Below are positions 26,166-34,237 of a stretch of 58,706 nucleotides of DNA, in pieces. The DNA comes from Planctomycetota bacterium (GTDB lineage Bacteria > Planctomycetota > Phycisphaerae > WQYP01). The notes beneath the pieces are model-generated. The model had not been told where the DNA came from. It made no database searches and was given only the letters and a program-made list of their open reading frames with translations. Position numbers and translations under genes: made by a program. Location: NCBI GenBank assembly GCA_021800165.1, contig JAJYZF010000020.1, forward strand, positions 1 to 58,706. Reading direction: 5' to 3'. Numbering within the stretch: position 1 is the stretch's first letter; each line of letters begins with the position of its first letter.

Positions 26166-26235
26166 TATCGCCAAGCACGCCGGTGCCCACGGCTGATGGC
26201 AACGCAAGATACGCACTCAACCAAGGACAATCTTC

Positions 26236-27828
26236 ATGATAAAAACCAGATTTGCCCCATCCCCTACCGGCTTTCTGCATGTCGGTGGGGCAAGAACAGC
26301 CTTATTCAACTGGCTTTATGCGCGTCGCCTCGGCGGCAAGTTCATTTTGCGCATTGAAGATACCGATCAGGTTCGCTCGACGGCGGCATCTGCGGCGGGA
26401 ATTTTACAGGACATGCTGTGGCTGGGGTTGAATTGGGATGAAGGCCCACAGGTCGGGGACGGTAAAAATGAATATTTTCAGAGCATGCGACTGGCAATGT
26501 ATGAGGAACATATCCAGAAGCTGTTCAAGGACGGCCGGGCTTACGAATGCTACGAAACGCCGGAGCAACTCGCGGCCATGCGCGCCATCTTTGATAAAGC
26601 CAAGCGTCCATTTCGCTATCGCCGGGCCATGCCGGGACGAGCTCCGCGGGCGGATGGTCCAACGGTGGTTCGTTTTGAGATGCCCTACGAAGACATCACC
26701 ATCCACGATGCCATACTGGGAGATGTGACGGTGCGGGCCGATGAACATGATGATATTATTATACGTAAATCAGACGGATTTCCCACGTATCATTTTGCGG
26801 TGGTGGTGGATGACCAGGCGATGGGTGTCACCCATGTATTGCGGGCGCAGGAACATTTGATGAATACTCCCAAGCATCTGGCGCTGTACCGGGCATTGGG
26901 ATGGGTGCCGCCGCAATATGCCCATACTCCCCTGGTTTTCAATATGGATTCCACCAAAATGTCCAAGCGGGACAAGACCCGGGCCGCCCGCGCCGGATTG
27001 CAGGCCTATGCGAAGCGGACGGCGGATGAGGACTATTCCAAGTTAGCGGCTGTTGCCGGGGTTTCCCTGGAGCAGATACAGGCGTTTATGGCCAAAAAAG
27101 TTGACGATACCGCGCTGGCGGCCACACTGGCCGCTGCCATTGGGCTGGATCTACCGGAAATAGATGTGCAGGATTTTCGCCGCAGCGGCTACATGGCGGA
27201 GGCATTGCTGAATTTCATTGCCCTGATCGGCTGGGCTCCGGGAGAAAATCGCGAAGTGCTTTCCCGGGAGGAAATGCTGAAGTTATTTTCTGTTGAAACC
27301 ATTGGCAAGACCAATGGCCGCTTTGATCGCAAAAAACTTACCTGGATGAATGGGGAATACATTCGTAAGGCCTCCATGGATGAACTTCTAGCCGCCCTGA
27401 AAAGTTTTATCGAGGTGACCGATTATCCGTTGAAGGCGGCTTCCGATGCGGTCCTGCGGGAACTATTGGCCATGTATAAGGACCGCATGGCCACGTTTGC
27501 GGAAATGGCCAGAAACTGCGGCTTTTTCTTTCAGGATCCCGTGTACGATGAAAAAGCCAAAAGCAAGTTTGTCAACACGGATGAAGGCCAGGCCTTTTTG
27601 CGGCAAATTTATCCGATCTTGGCCGCAGTGGAGGATTGGCGCAAAGAGGCCTTGACTCCGGCCATGGAACAAATTTTATCTTTAGGGGAAAAAAAGGGGG
27701 CTGCGGCGCAGGCGATGCGTGTGGCGGTCAGTGGCGGAGCGGTCTCGCCGCCGCTGCTGGAAACCATTGCCTTGCTGGGTCGTGATAAAACGCTTTCCCG
27801 TATTAAGACTTTTATTGCGTCGCATTGA
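26236..27828 (+). CDS. gltX: Glutamyl-tRNA synthetase
   Basis: A 530-residue class I aminoacyl-tRNA synthetase that charges tRNA-Glu. The nucleotide-binding HIGH-type motif appears as PSPTGFLHVGG (~8-18) and the KMSKS motif as STKMSKRDK (~238-246). The C-terminal anticodon-binding domain is present in full, and the length is normal to slightly long. GGA precedes the ATG at the usual spacing. Whether it is discriminating or also mischarges tRNA-Gln cannot be judged here. It appears to be the last gene of its group; the 505 bases that follow are non-coding. Confidence 0.96.
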   Translation: MIKTRFAPSPTGFLHVGGARTALFNWLYARRLGGKFILRIEDTDQVRSTAASAAGILQDMLWLGLNWDEGPQVGDGKNEYFQSMRLAMYEEHIQKLFKDGRAYECYETPEQLAAMRAIFDKAKRPFRYRRAMPGRAPRADGPTVVRFEMPYEDITIHDAILGDVTVRADEHDDIIIRKSDGFPTYHFAVVVDDQAMGVTHVLRAQEHLMNTPKHLALYRALGWVPPQYAHTPLVFNMDSTKMSKRDKTRAARAGLQAYAKRTADEDYSKLAAVAGVSLEQIQAFMAKKVDDTALAATLAAAIGLDLPEIDVQDFRRSGYMAEALLNFIALIGWAPGENREVLSREEMLKLFSVETIGKTNGRFDRKKLTWMNGEYIRKASMDELLAALKSFIEVTDYPLKAASDAVLRELLAMYKDRMATFAEMARNCGFFFQDPVYDEKAKSKFVNTDEGQAFLRQIYPILAAVEDWRKEALTPAMEQILSLGEKKGAAAQAMRVAVSGGAVSPPLLETIALLGRDKTLSRIKTFIASH

Positions 27829-28333
27829 GCCCTGTCCGGTAACCGATCCGAATGCCTCTTTTATCAGAGAGTTTTCCGCGCAATTTTCACAGGTTCGCCT
27901 AGACTTTAGGCAGAAACAGATGAACTTGGCGGCTTGCTGTGGGGCTAAACGCACGCCCGCGTCGGCTTTGCGGGCAATGGCACAGGGTTTGCTATTTCTA
28001 TCTGGCGAGGCTGGCAGCGTGTTGAAAGCTGTCCATCCGCGGCAATAGGTGTTTGCCGGAGTGAATTTGCCAAGGCTTCCTCGCAAGAGCCTTGCCCGCT
28101 GGTGGTGCGCGCAGAAAAGGAACAGGAGGTCAGGATGTTGAAATAAAGAAGCTATTTTGAGTTCAGGAGAATAGAGAGACCGGTGCGGATGTCTGGCAGC
28201 CCAGGGATGCCGTCATTGGCCAGCCCGGTAGGTTCTTCGGCTTTTGAGGAAGTAATGTAGTGATTCGCTTTTTTTTCCGCGTGTGCCGGAAGAGTGAATC
28301 GCCTTCCTGTGGTACGCTTAATGGAGATGTTTT
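27829..28333. promoter_or_regulatory. Leader region of amt with sigma-54 promoter
   Basis: 505 bases without a credible gene. A near-ideal sigma-54 promoter lies at 27978-27993. The implied ~330-base leader contains a hairpin CAAGGCT/AGCCTTG (28071-28094) and a tiny open frame ATG-TTG-AAA-TAA (28135-28146) with AGGAGG (28124-28129) five bases upstream. Confidence 0.5.
27978..27993 (+). promoter_or_regulatory. Sigma-54 (-24/-12) promoter upstream of first amt
   Basis: TGGCAC-AGGGT-TTGCT matches the RpoN consensus TGGCAC-N5-TTGCW exactly. It points towards the ammonium transporter at 28334. Nitrogen control of amt through RpoN and an NtrC-type activator is known in other bacteria. The distance to the gene is long (~340 bases), and an activator binding site was not identified. 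Confidence 0.65.
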
Positions 28334-29842
28334 ATGCTTTCAGAAAACCTGTTCTCACGCGAGCGGATACGCTGGTTTTCGATCATGGCCTTGGTCATGA
28401 TGGTGATCATGCTGGCCGCTCCGTTGTTTGCGCAAACAACCACGGCTCCGGCTCCGCCAACGAGTGCGCCGGCGGCGGTCAATTATGCAACTCCCACGTG
28501 GCTTTCCCATGGCGATACGGCGTGGCAGCTCATTGCGGCCACGATCGTCGGTATGCAAAGCATTCCGGGTTTGGCCATTCTATACGGCGGCGTGGTCAAG
28601 AAAAAATGGGCCGTCAATTCCGCGTTTATGGTTTTTTACGCCTTTTCGGCGGTGCTTATCGCGTGGCTGCTGTGGGCCTACAACATGGGCTTCGGTCCGG
28701 AGTGGACGACGTTTCTCGGACACCCGGCACCGGTGGCCAGTATGTTGGATGAATTAAATCAGGCCGTTGTGCCCGGACCAAATCCGGCATCACCCTTTGC
28801 CACGGCTGCGTTCCCGATGGCCGCCATGGTCTACTTCCAGTTTGTATTTGCGGCCATTACACTCATTTTAATTGCCGGGTCGCTCTTCGGTCGCATGAGC
28901 TTTATCGCCTGGATGCTTTTTGTTCCACTGTGGCTGACCTTTTCCTATACCATCGGTGCTTTCACCCTGTGGGGCGGAGGCTGGTTGGCCCAATGGGGTG
29001 TGATTGACTATTCGGGTGGATATGTGATTCACCTGGCCGCGGGTGCCAGTGCCTTCACCGCGGCGGCGATCATCGGACCACGCCTTCCGCAGGATCGGAG
29101 CAACTTTAAGGCCAACAATATCCTGATGGTCTTGGCTGGTGCCGGGATGGTGTGGCTGGGTTGGAACGGCTTCAATGGAGGCGATCCCTATTCGGCCAAT
29201 GCCGATGCCGCTGTAGCTGTTTTGAATACCAACGTGGCTACCGCCGCTGCACTTCTGATCTGGATGCTCTGCGACTACGCCAAATACGGGAAACCGTCGG
29301 TTCTTGGCGCGGTCAACGGCATGATTGCCGGCTTGGTGGCTATTACGCCTTCTGCCGGTGTCTGCAACGGTTACGGGGCCCTGATTGTGGGATTGTGTGC
29401 CGGTACCATTCCGTGGTTCACCATGAACGTGCTAGCCCCGAAGCTGGCCATCTTCAAAAAGGTTGATGACTGCTTGGGCGTTGTGCATACCCATGGCGTG
29501 GCCGGACTTACCGGTGGTCTGCTGGTTGGCCTGTTGGCAACCACGCAGGGTGAATCGGCCTTTGCTTGTGTAAATACCAACGGAGGTCTGTTCTACGGTG
29601 GCGGCATCCACCAGTTGCAGTTGCAGCTATGGGGTGCGGTGTTCATTATTGCACTGAATGTGATTGTGACGGCGGTAATTTTATACGTCATCAAGATCTT
29701 CGTGCCGCTGCGTATGTCGGATGCCATGCTCAAGATCGGTGATCATGCAGTCCACGGTGAAGAGGCTTATGGGCTAGCCGAGGACGACTACAGCGACTCA
29801 GATCCCGCAGCGACGGGGCAGGCTGCGCGTGTATCCGTGTAA
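28334..29842 (+). CDS. amt: Ammonium transporter, AmtB/Rh superfamily (first copy)
   Basis: A 502-residue inner-membrane channel with an N-terminal signal segment (~14-33), normally removed in Amt proteins, and about 11 further membrane segments. The twin pore histidines are visible as His233 (VIHLAAG) and His387 (HTHGVAG). It conducts ammonium inward. GGAG lies seven bases before the ATG. A sigma-54 promoter upstream and a PII gene in the neighbouring cluster indicate nitrogen-starvation control. It is followed by a strong hairpin at 29851-29888 and seems to be transcribed alone or with the methyltransferase gene. Confidence 0.95.
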   Translation: MLSENLFSRERIRWFSIMALVMMVIMLAAPLFAQTTTAPAPPTSAPAAVNYATPTWLSHGDTAWQLIAATIVGMQSIPGLAILYGGVVKKKWAVNSAFMVFYAFSAVLIAWLLWAYNMGFGPEWTTFLGHPAPVASMLDELNQAVVPGPNPASPFATAAFPMAAMVYFQFVFAAITLILIAGSLFGRMSFIAWMLFVPLWLTFSYTIGAFTLWGGGWLAQWGVIDYSGGYVIHLAAGASAFTAAAIIGPRLPQDRSNFKANNILMVLAGAGMVWLGWNGFNGGDPYSANADAAVAVLNTNVATAAALLIWMLCDYAKYGKPSVLGAVNGMIAGLVAITPSAGVCNGYGALIVGLCAGTIPWFTMNVLAPKLAIFKKVDDCLGVVHTHGVAGLTGGLLVGLLATTQGESAFACVNTNGGLFYGGGIHQLQLQLWGAVFIIALNVIVTAVILYVIKIFVPLRMSDAMLKIGDHAVHGEEAYGLAEDDYSDSDPAATGQAARVSV

Positions 29843-29850
29843 GTTGTGTG

Positions 29851-29888
29851 GGTAGCGCCGCCCGGGGTTTGGCCAGGGCGGCGCTACC
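29851..29888 (+). terminator. Hairpin terminator after first amt
   Basis: A perfect 13-bp stem, GGTAGCGCCGCCC with GGGCGGCGCTACC, and a 12-base loop, followed by TGTTTCCGACTGTTTT. The T-run is interrupted, so termination may be partial. A second perfect 9-bp hairpin (GAGCCTCGG/CCGAGGCTC, 29920-29945) follows before the methyltransferase gene. Confidence 0.65.
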
Positions 29889-29969
29889 TGTTTCCGACTG
29901 TTTTGGAGTGATGGTGCATGAGCCTCGGCCTGACCGCCGAGGCTCATTGCGCCAGGAGGCGAACCTGAG

Positions 29970-30695
29970 TTGCCGAAGCGCCACTATGACTTAGAGTTGC
30001 AGGGGATGTTCAAGAACATTCCGGGCATTGCTTCAATACCTCCCGTGACGGAGGACAAGTATCCGCGTCGGGCCGGTTATCATCTGCACTATAAAACCCT
30101 TGTGCGCCGGAGCGAAACGGCATTCGAAGGTGCCAAGCTGGAGATCGGATCCGGCGACGCGGTGCTGGATTGGGGGTGTTCGGAGGGTGTCTCCACCGTG
30201 GTGCTGGCCAACCAGCACAAGAACAGTACCGTCGTCGGCCTGGAGATATCCGAAACGAGAATAAGAATCGCCATGCGCCGTACGATTCGGCAGGCGCGGG
30301 ATGGCTATGTAAGCGTATATAGCCCGACCATTGGCAGTCTGATCCGCGAATACCTTGATACGTACCAATGTGCGCCCCGCGGATTCGTGGTGGCCGACGG
30401 ATACCAGGCACCATTCGCGGACGGCACATTCCAGGCGGTGTACTGCAATCACAACTTGTACTACGTGATGGAGGAGATGGAACCTGAAACTCTGCGCGCC
30501 CGGATGCGCAGTATTGTCAGGCTCATTAAGCCTGGGGGGTATCTACTTATTTCTGGATGGGACGACTGTGACATGCCCACCGCCGTGATTTTTCAGCGCC
30601 ACGGCGGAGCAATGGACCCTATCTACGTCACGTACGGCCACAGCCAGGAGGATATGAACCGAAGAATCCAGTTGCTTTATGAGGCATGCCGGTAG
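29970..30695 (+). CDS. Class I SAM-dependent methyltransferase
   Basis: A 241-residue protein. Motif I is VLDWGCSEGVSTVVLA (~56-71), followed by VVGLEIS (motif II) and, after ~100 residues, FQAVYCNHNLYYV and LIKPGGYLLISGW, the order of a Rossmann-type methyltransferase. TTG 29970 is chosen because AGGAGG lies ten bases upstream. The substrate is unknown. It sits alone between two ammonium transporter units, separated from the first by two hairpins; the reason for this location is unclear. Base composition looks less G/C-skewed than its neighbours, so it may be a later arrival. Confidence 0.8.
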   Translation: MPKRHYDLELQGMFKNIPGIASIPPVTEDKYPRRAGYHLHYKTLVRRSETAFEGAKLEIGSGDAVLDWGCSEGVSTVVLANQHKNSTVVGLEISETRIRIAMRRTIRQARDGYVSVYSPTIGSLIREYLDTYQCAPRGFVVADGYQAPFADGTFQAVYCNHNLYYVMEEMEPETLRARMRSIVRLIKPGGYLLISGWDDCDMPTAVIFQRHGGAMDPIYVTYGHSQEDMNRRIQLLYEACR

Positions 30696-31231
30696 GAATT
30701 CGTCCGGGTAAGTGCCGCCCTTCTCTAATAAATGCGGTGCAGGCATGATGTGTGCCCGTTTTCGAGCTGCCTGGGGGCCGGTGATGCCTTGCCTGAACAG
30801 ACGTCGCGTATACTTCGCCACAGGAAGCCCCGAGAGCATATTTTCAGCTCATGTACCTGCGCCTCATCGTTGCCTAAATTCAGTGCAACTGTCGCCATTT
30901 TATCGTCGTCTGAATCTTTAATGCCTAATTGATACGCGATCTGTTTTACGCCAGTGCTGGCATAAAACGCCTTAAAATATGGCATTTTAGAGAATATGCC
31001 CAGCATTTAAGCCGACGTTGTTAAATCTGGCACGACAATTGCCTTTTGTGATGGCATGGAGGACTGGCATTGGTGCTTGCGTAGGCGTCGGTCAGTGCAT
31101 CTATAGGGTCGCTTGGCAGACGATGAAACGGATGATTCGGGACCTGCCTCCATGGTTTGTGGTGTTGAAGATCGGGTCAATTTTTGAGTGAAATCGACCT
31201 GGGTGAAGTGGCTTTGATGAAAGGAGCTTAT
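30696..31231. promoter_or_regulatory. Non-coding region upstream of second amt
   Basis: 536 bases. It holds the sigma-54 promoter at 31028-31043 and the ribosome site AAGGAG at 31221-31226. A 93-codon frame on the minus strand (30725-31006) lacks a ribosome site and recognisable features. Nothing else is evident. Confidence 0.5.
31028..31043 (+). promoter_or_regulatory. Sigma-54 (-24/-12) promoter upstream of second amt
   Basis: TGGCAC-GACAA-TTGCC matches the -24/-12 RpoN element, including the G after TGGCAC. It lies ~190 bases before the chosen start of the second ammonium transporter. Two such sites in front of the two amt genes make chance occurrence unlikely. Confidence 0.72.
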
Positions 31232-32797
31232 GTGAACAGACCGTTGTCTAGCTTTTGGTGTGTTTTGGGCCATGGTTGGTCGAGTGCGGGGCGTAGACTC
31301 ACCGGCTGGGTTAATCCTTGTAAACCAACAGCCAGAATCCTGGTGGCGGCTGTAGTCTTGCTGGGTTGGCTGATGTCGGCCGGGCCGGTCATGGCCCAGA
31401 CCGCAGCGCCGGTCGTGGCCGCGGCAAGCACAACGCCGGCGGTACCGGCCAACGTTACTAAGGCCATCAACACTGCGGTGGCCGCGGCCACCAGCAACGT
31501 GCCTCCGGCTTATAATGCCGGCGACACGGCCTGGATGCTGACCTCGACGGCATTGGTGATGGTGATGATGCCCGGTCTGGCTCTTTATTACGGTGGTATT
31601 GTCCGTAAGAAGAACTGGTTGGCCACGATGTGGACTTCCTATGTGGCCCTGGGCGTGATAACGCTGCAATGGTTCATGTTTGGATATTGTCTGGCCTTCG
31701 GCCATAGTGTGCTGGGCGGCTTTATCGGATGGAGCCCCAACACGCTCTTTTTATGGAAAGATTTTAATGCCGCCGGCGGTGGTTACGTGATGGATCGGAT
31801 GTCCGCGGCTCCGCATACCATTCCGGATCTGGTATTTTGCATGTTCCAGTTGATGTTCGCGATTATCACCCCGGCTTTGATTGCCGGATCGGTGGCGGAA
31901 CGCGTGAGCTTCCGGGGTTTTGTGGCATTTATTTTTCTCTGGGCCACGTTGGTTTACGATCCACTGGCGCACGCGGTGTGGGTTCCCACGGGTTGGTTGG
32001 CCAAGTTGGGAGCAGTGGACTTTGCCGGCGGCACAGTGGTGCATATTTCTTCGGGTGTAGCCGGCCTGGCCTTTTGTCTGGTGCTGGGAAAACGCATTGG
32101 TTATCCCAAGCATGTCATTCAACCCAACGCTTTGGGTATGACGTTGACTGGGGCCGGTTTGCTTTGGTTCGGATGGTATGGCTTTAACGCCGGTTCGGCC
32201 AATGCGGCGAACAACCTGGCTTGCATGGCATTCACCAATACCACCATTGCCACGGCTATTGGCGGTCTGGCTTGGAACTTTGCCGAATACCTGCATCACC
32301 GCAAATGCACCACACTGGGCATGGCCTCTGGTTTTGTGGCCGGTCTGGTGGCCATTACCCCGGCCTGCGGGTTTGTTCAGCCGTGGTCCGCAGCCGTGCT
32401 GGGTGTGATGGCGGGCATGATTTGTTACTGGGGTGCCCAGATTAAAAACATCTTTGGCTATGATGACGCCTTGGATGCTTTTGGCGTACACGCCGTGGGC
32501 GGATATTTGGGTGCTATTATGACCGGGGTGTTCGCAGCGGCCGCCACCAATTCGAGTTGTCGCGGCTGGATCATGGACGGTCACTTCGGCCAGGTGGGTT
32601 TGCAATTTCTGGCCGCGTCCAATGCCGCTATCTATTCCTTCGTGGTGTCACTGATTCTGGCTTTGGTTCTCGATAAGACCATCGGTATTCGGGTATCCGA
32701 GCGTGTGGAGATCGAAGGTCTGGATATTGGTGTGCATGGCGAAAACGGCTGGGATATCGGCACGTTGCCTGAGTCGGCAGTTTCCATGCCCGGCTAA
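31232..32797 (+). CDS. amt: Ammonium transporter, AmtB/Rh superfamily (second copy)
   Basis: A 521-residue channel with an N-terminal signal segment (~30-55, ending VMAQT) and 11 predicted membrane segments. Twin pore histidines appear in VVHISSG and GVHAVGG. It differs clearly from the first copy, so the pair is not a recent duplication. GTG at 31232 is chosen because AAGGAG lies five bases upstream; TTG 31184 or ATG 31217 would also be in frame. It is followed by a perfect hairpin and then glnK, the usual amt-glnK arrangement, in which the PII protein plugs the transporter when nitrogen is plentiful. Confidence 0.95.
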   Translation: MNRPLSSFWCVLGHGWSSAGRRLTGWVNPCKPTARILVAAVVLLGWLMSAGPVMAQTAAPVVAAASTTPAVPANVTKAINTAVAAATSNVPPAYNAGDTAWMLTSTALVMVMMPGLALYYGGIVRKKNWLATMWTSYVALGVITLQWFMFGYCLAFGHSVLGGFIGWSPNTLFLWKDFNAAGGGYVMDRMSAAPHTIPDLVFCMFQLMFAIITPALIAGSVAERVSFRGFVAFIFLWATLVYDPLAHAVWVPTGWLAKLGAVDFAGGTVVHISSGVAGLAFCLVLGKRIGYPKHVIQPNALGMTLTGAGLLWFGWYGFNAGSANAANNLACMAFTNTTIATAIGGLAWNFAEYLHHRKCTTLGMASGFVAGLVAITPACGFVQPWSAAVLGVMAGMICYWGAQIKNIFGYDDALDAFGVHAVGGYLGAIMTGVFAAAATNSSCRGWIMDGHFGQVGLQFLAASNAAIYSFVVSLILALVLDKTIGIRVSERVEIEGLDIGVHGENGWDIGTLPESAVSMPG

Positions 32798-32818
32798 TCG
32801 GTTAGAATAGATGCAGTG

Positions 32819-32858
32819 AAGAAGGGCTTTGGTGGAAAGCCAAGCCAAAGCCCTTCTT
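32819..32858 (+). terminator. Hairpin between amt and glnK
   Basis: A perfect 14-bp stem AAGAAGGGCTTTGG/CCAAAGCCCTTCTT with a 12-base loop, followed by GTTTTATCG. It stands between two genes that are usually co-transcribed and may act as a partial terminator that lowers PII levels relative to the transporter, or protect an RNA end. Confidence 0.65.
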
Positions 32859-32891
32859 GTTTTATCGATAACCTCTACTTGGAGAAACAAC

Positions 32892-33245
32892 ATGAAATGG
32901 ATCGTCGCAATTATTCAGCCGCATCGGCTTGACGCGGTCAAACAAGCCCTGACCGATGTGGAAGTATTTCGCCTGACCGTCGCCGACGTGCAGGGCTATG
33001 GTCGTCAAAAGGGGCACACCGAATATTTTCGCGGCCAGACCATGCAGGTGAATCTGATCCGCAAGGTTCGGCTGGACATCGCGGTTAACGATAATTTCGT
33101 GCAACCCACGATCAACGCCATCCTCAAGGGTGCCCGTAGCGGCCCTGGGGGCAAAGGCCAGATCGGCGACGGCAAGGTCTTTGTTCTGCCTCTGGATAAT
33201 GTTACCCGCATCAGCGATGGCGTGCAGGGCGGCGAAGCCATTTAA
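32892..33245 (+). CDS. glnK: PII nitrogen regulatory protein, GlnK-like, lacking Tyr51
   Basis: A 117-residue trimeric signal protein that binds ATP/ADP and 2-oxoglutarate and controls Amt. The core motif GYGRQKGHTE (35-44) and the C-terminal IGDGKVFVLPLD are intact. Aligned without gaps to E. coli GlnB, residue 51, the tyrosine uridylylated by GlnD, is Met here (RGQTMQ instead of RGAEY). There is also a five-residue Gly-rich insertion before IGDGK (GARSGPGGKGQIGDG). So uridylylation at the normal site is not possible. GGAG lies seven bases before the ATG. It follows amt and a hairpin, and is followed by a strong terminator. Confidence 0.93.
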   Translation: MKWIVAIIQPHRLDAVKQALTDVEVFRLTVADVQGYGRQKGHTEYFRGQTMQVNLIRKVRLDIAVNDNFVQPTINAILKGARSGPGGKGQIGDGKVFVLPLDNVTRISDGVQGGEAI

Positions 33246-33270
33246 GGCTTTCCTGGTGCCAACAGAAATT

Positions 33271-33305
33271 AAGCTCCCCGGATGACTGGTGCGTCCGGGG
33301 AGCTT
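33271..33305 (+). terminator. Terminator after glnK
   Basis: A perfect 12-bp stem AAGCTCCCCGGA/TCCGGGGAGCTT with an 11-base loop, starting ~25 bases after the glnK stop. The T-rich tail is weak. Confidence 0.65.
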
Positions 33306-33382
33306 GTTGGTATGGGTGGGTGCGGCCAACGGGGCAAGGTGTCGCCGGTTTGTTTTGACGGTACAATTGCGGCGATATTGGG

Positions 33383-34216
33383 TTGGTTTCCCTGTCCGAG
33401 GTGGGCCGCGTGGGAACATTTATTTCGCAATTAAAGCCGGATCAAACGCTTATTATTGTGGCGTTTTTGGGTTTGTTTGTGGGTACGGTGTTGTGGCTGG
33501 CGGGCTTTCGTATGGCCCGACCGGCTTTGACCATGGTCTTGGCGGCCCTGGGCGGGTTTTGTGGATACTTGGCCCCATTGCTGTGGCATTGGCCCATTGT
33601 AAACATCGCCAGCGCGATCATCTTGGCGATTATTGGTGCCTTGCTGGGTTCCATCGGTTTTCGCCCGATTCAGGCGATTCTGGTGGCCGGGCTGGTGGCC
33701 GTTACCATCCTTTCCGCATTTGCCATGCACCACCGTGTCAAACTTCCAGACCACTCCAAACCGGTTCCGCATCGGGTAGGGCAGGCTGCGGCCGCCCCCA
33801 CTCGTCATCAGCCCGACGCCCGAATGTGGCGGATATGGCACAATGCCCAGGATCGTTGGTTGGCCTGGTGGCAAAGAGTAGTACAGTTGCCGCGGGCTAC
33901 ACGCCATAAGGCCCAGGCCGTGGCTTTTGGATCCGCCCTGGTCGTGTTGTTGCTGGGCTGGTGGTTTTGGCGCACCACTTCCGTAATGGCCAGCGCTTGT
34001 GCGGGCACCGTTGTGTTGGGGCTTTCATTGGTGGTCTTAGGGCGGGCATTTGCCCCCCAACTTCTGGCGCACTGGTTGAAGCAGTTGAATTTATTGTGGT
34101 TGGTGTCGGGCGCAGCGATCGGCGGCATTCTGTTGCAGATGGCGCAGATTTGGCATCAAGCGCAGCGGCAGAAAAAGGAGATGACCAAAAGGCCGGAGGC
34201 CAAAAAGTCCGTCTGA
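33383..34216 (+). CDS. Membrane protein of unknown function
   Basis: A 277-residue protein with three membrane segments in the first 110 residues (Gly/Ala-rich with GxxxG spacing), a basic soluble loop (~118-178), two or three more segments (~180-250) and a Lys-rich tail. The layout resembles DUF4203/TMEM198-like proteins, but this is tentative. The TTG at 33383 has no ribosome site; GTG 33410, preceded by GAGG, is a likely alternative start. It is followed 21 bases later by another membrane protein of similar size, suggesting a two-gene unit. Whether it relates to nitrogen control is not shown; a terminator separates it from glnK. Confidence 0.7.
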   Translation: MVSLSEVGRVGTFISQLKPDQTLIIVAFLGLFVGTVLWLAGFRMARPALTMVLAALGGFCGYLAPLLWHWPIVNIASAIILAIIGALLGSIGFRPIQAILVAGLVAVTILSAFAMHHRVKLPDHSKPVPHRVGQAAAAPTRHQPDARMWRIWHNAQDRWLAWWQRVVQLPRATRHKAQAVAFGSALVVLLLGWWFWRTTSVMASACAGTVVLGLSLVVLGRAFAPQLLAHWLKQLNLLWLVSGAAIGGILLQMAQIWHQAQRQKKEMTKRPEAKKSV

Positions 34217-34237
34217 TGGTCAAGGTTCCTTAAAAAA

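Noticed and set aside
30725..31006. 93-codon minus-strand frame between the methyltransferase and second amt
   Set aside because: No ribosome site, no domain or membrane signal, and it lies in a region with a sigma-54 promoter on the other strand. Left as non-coding.
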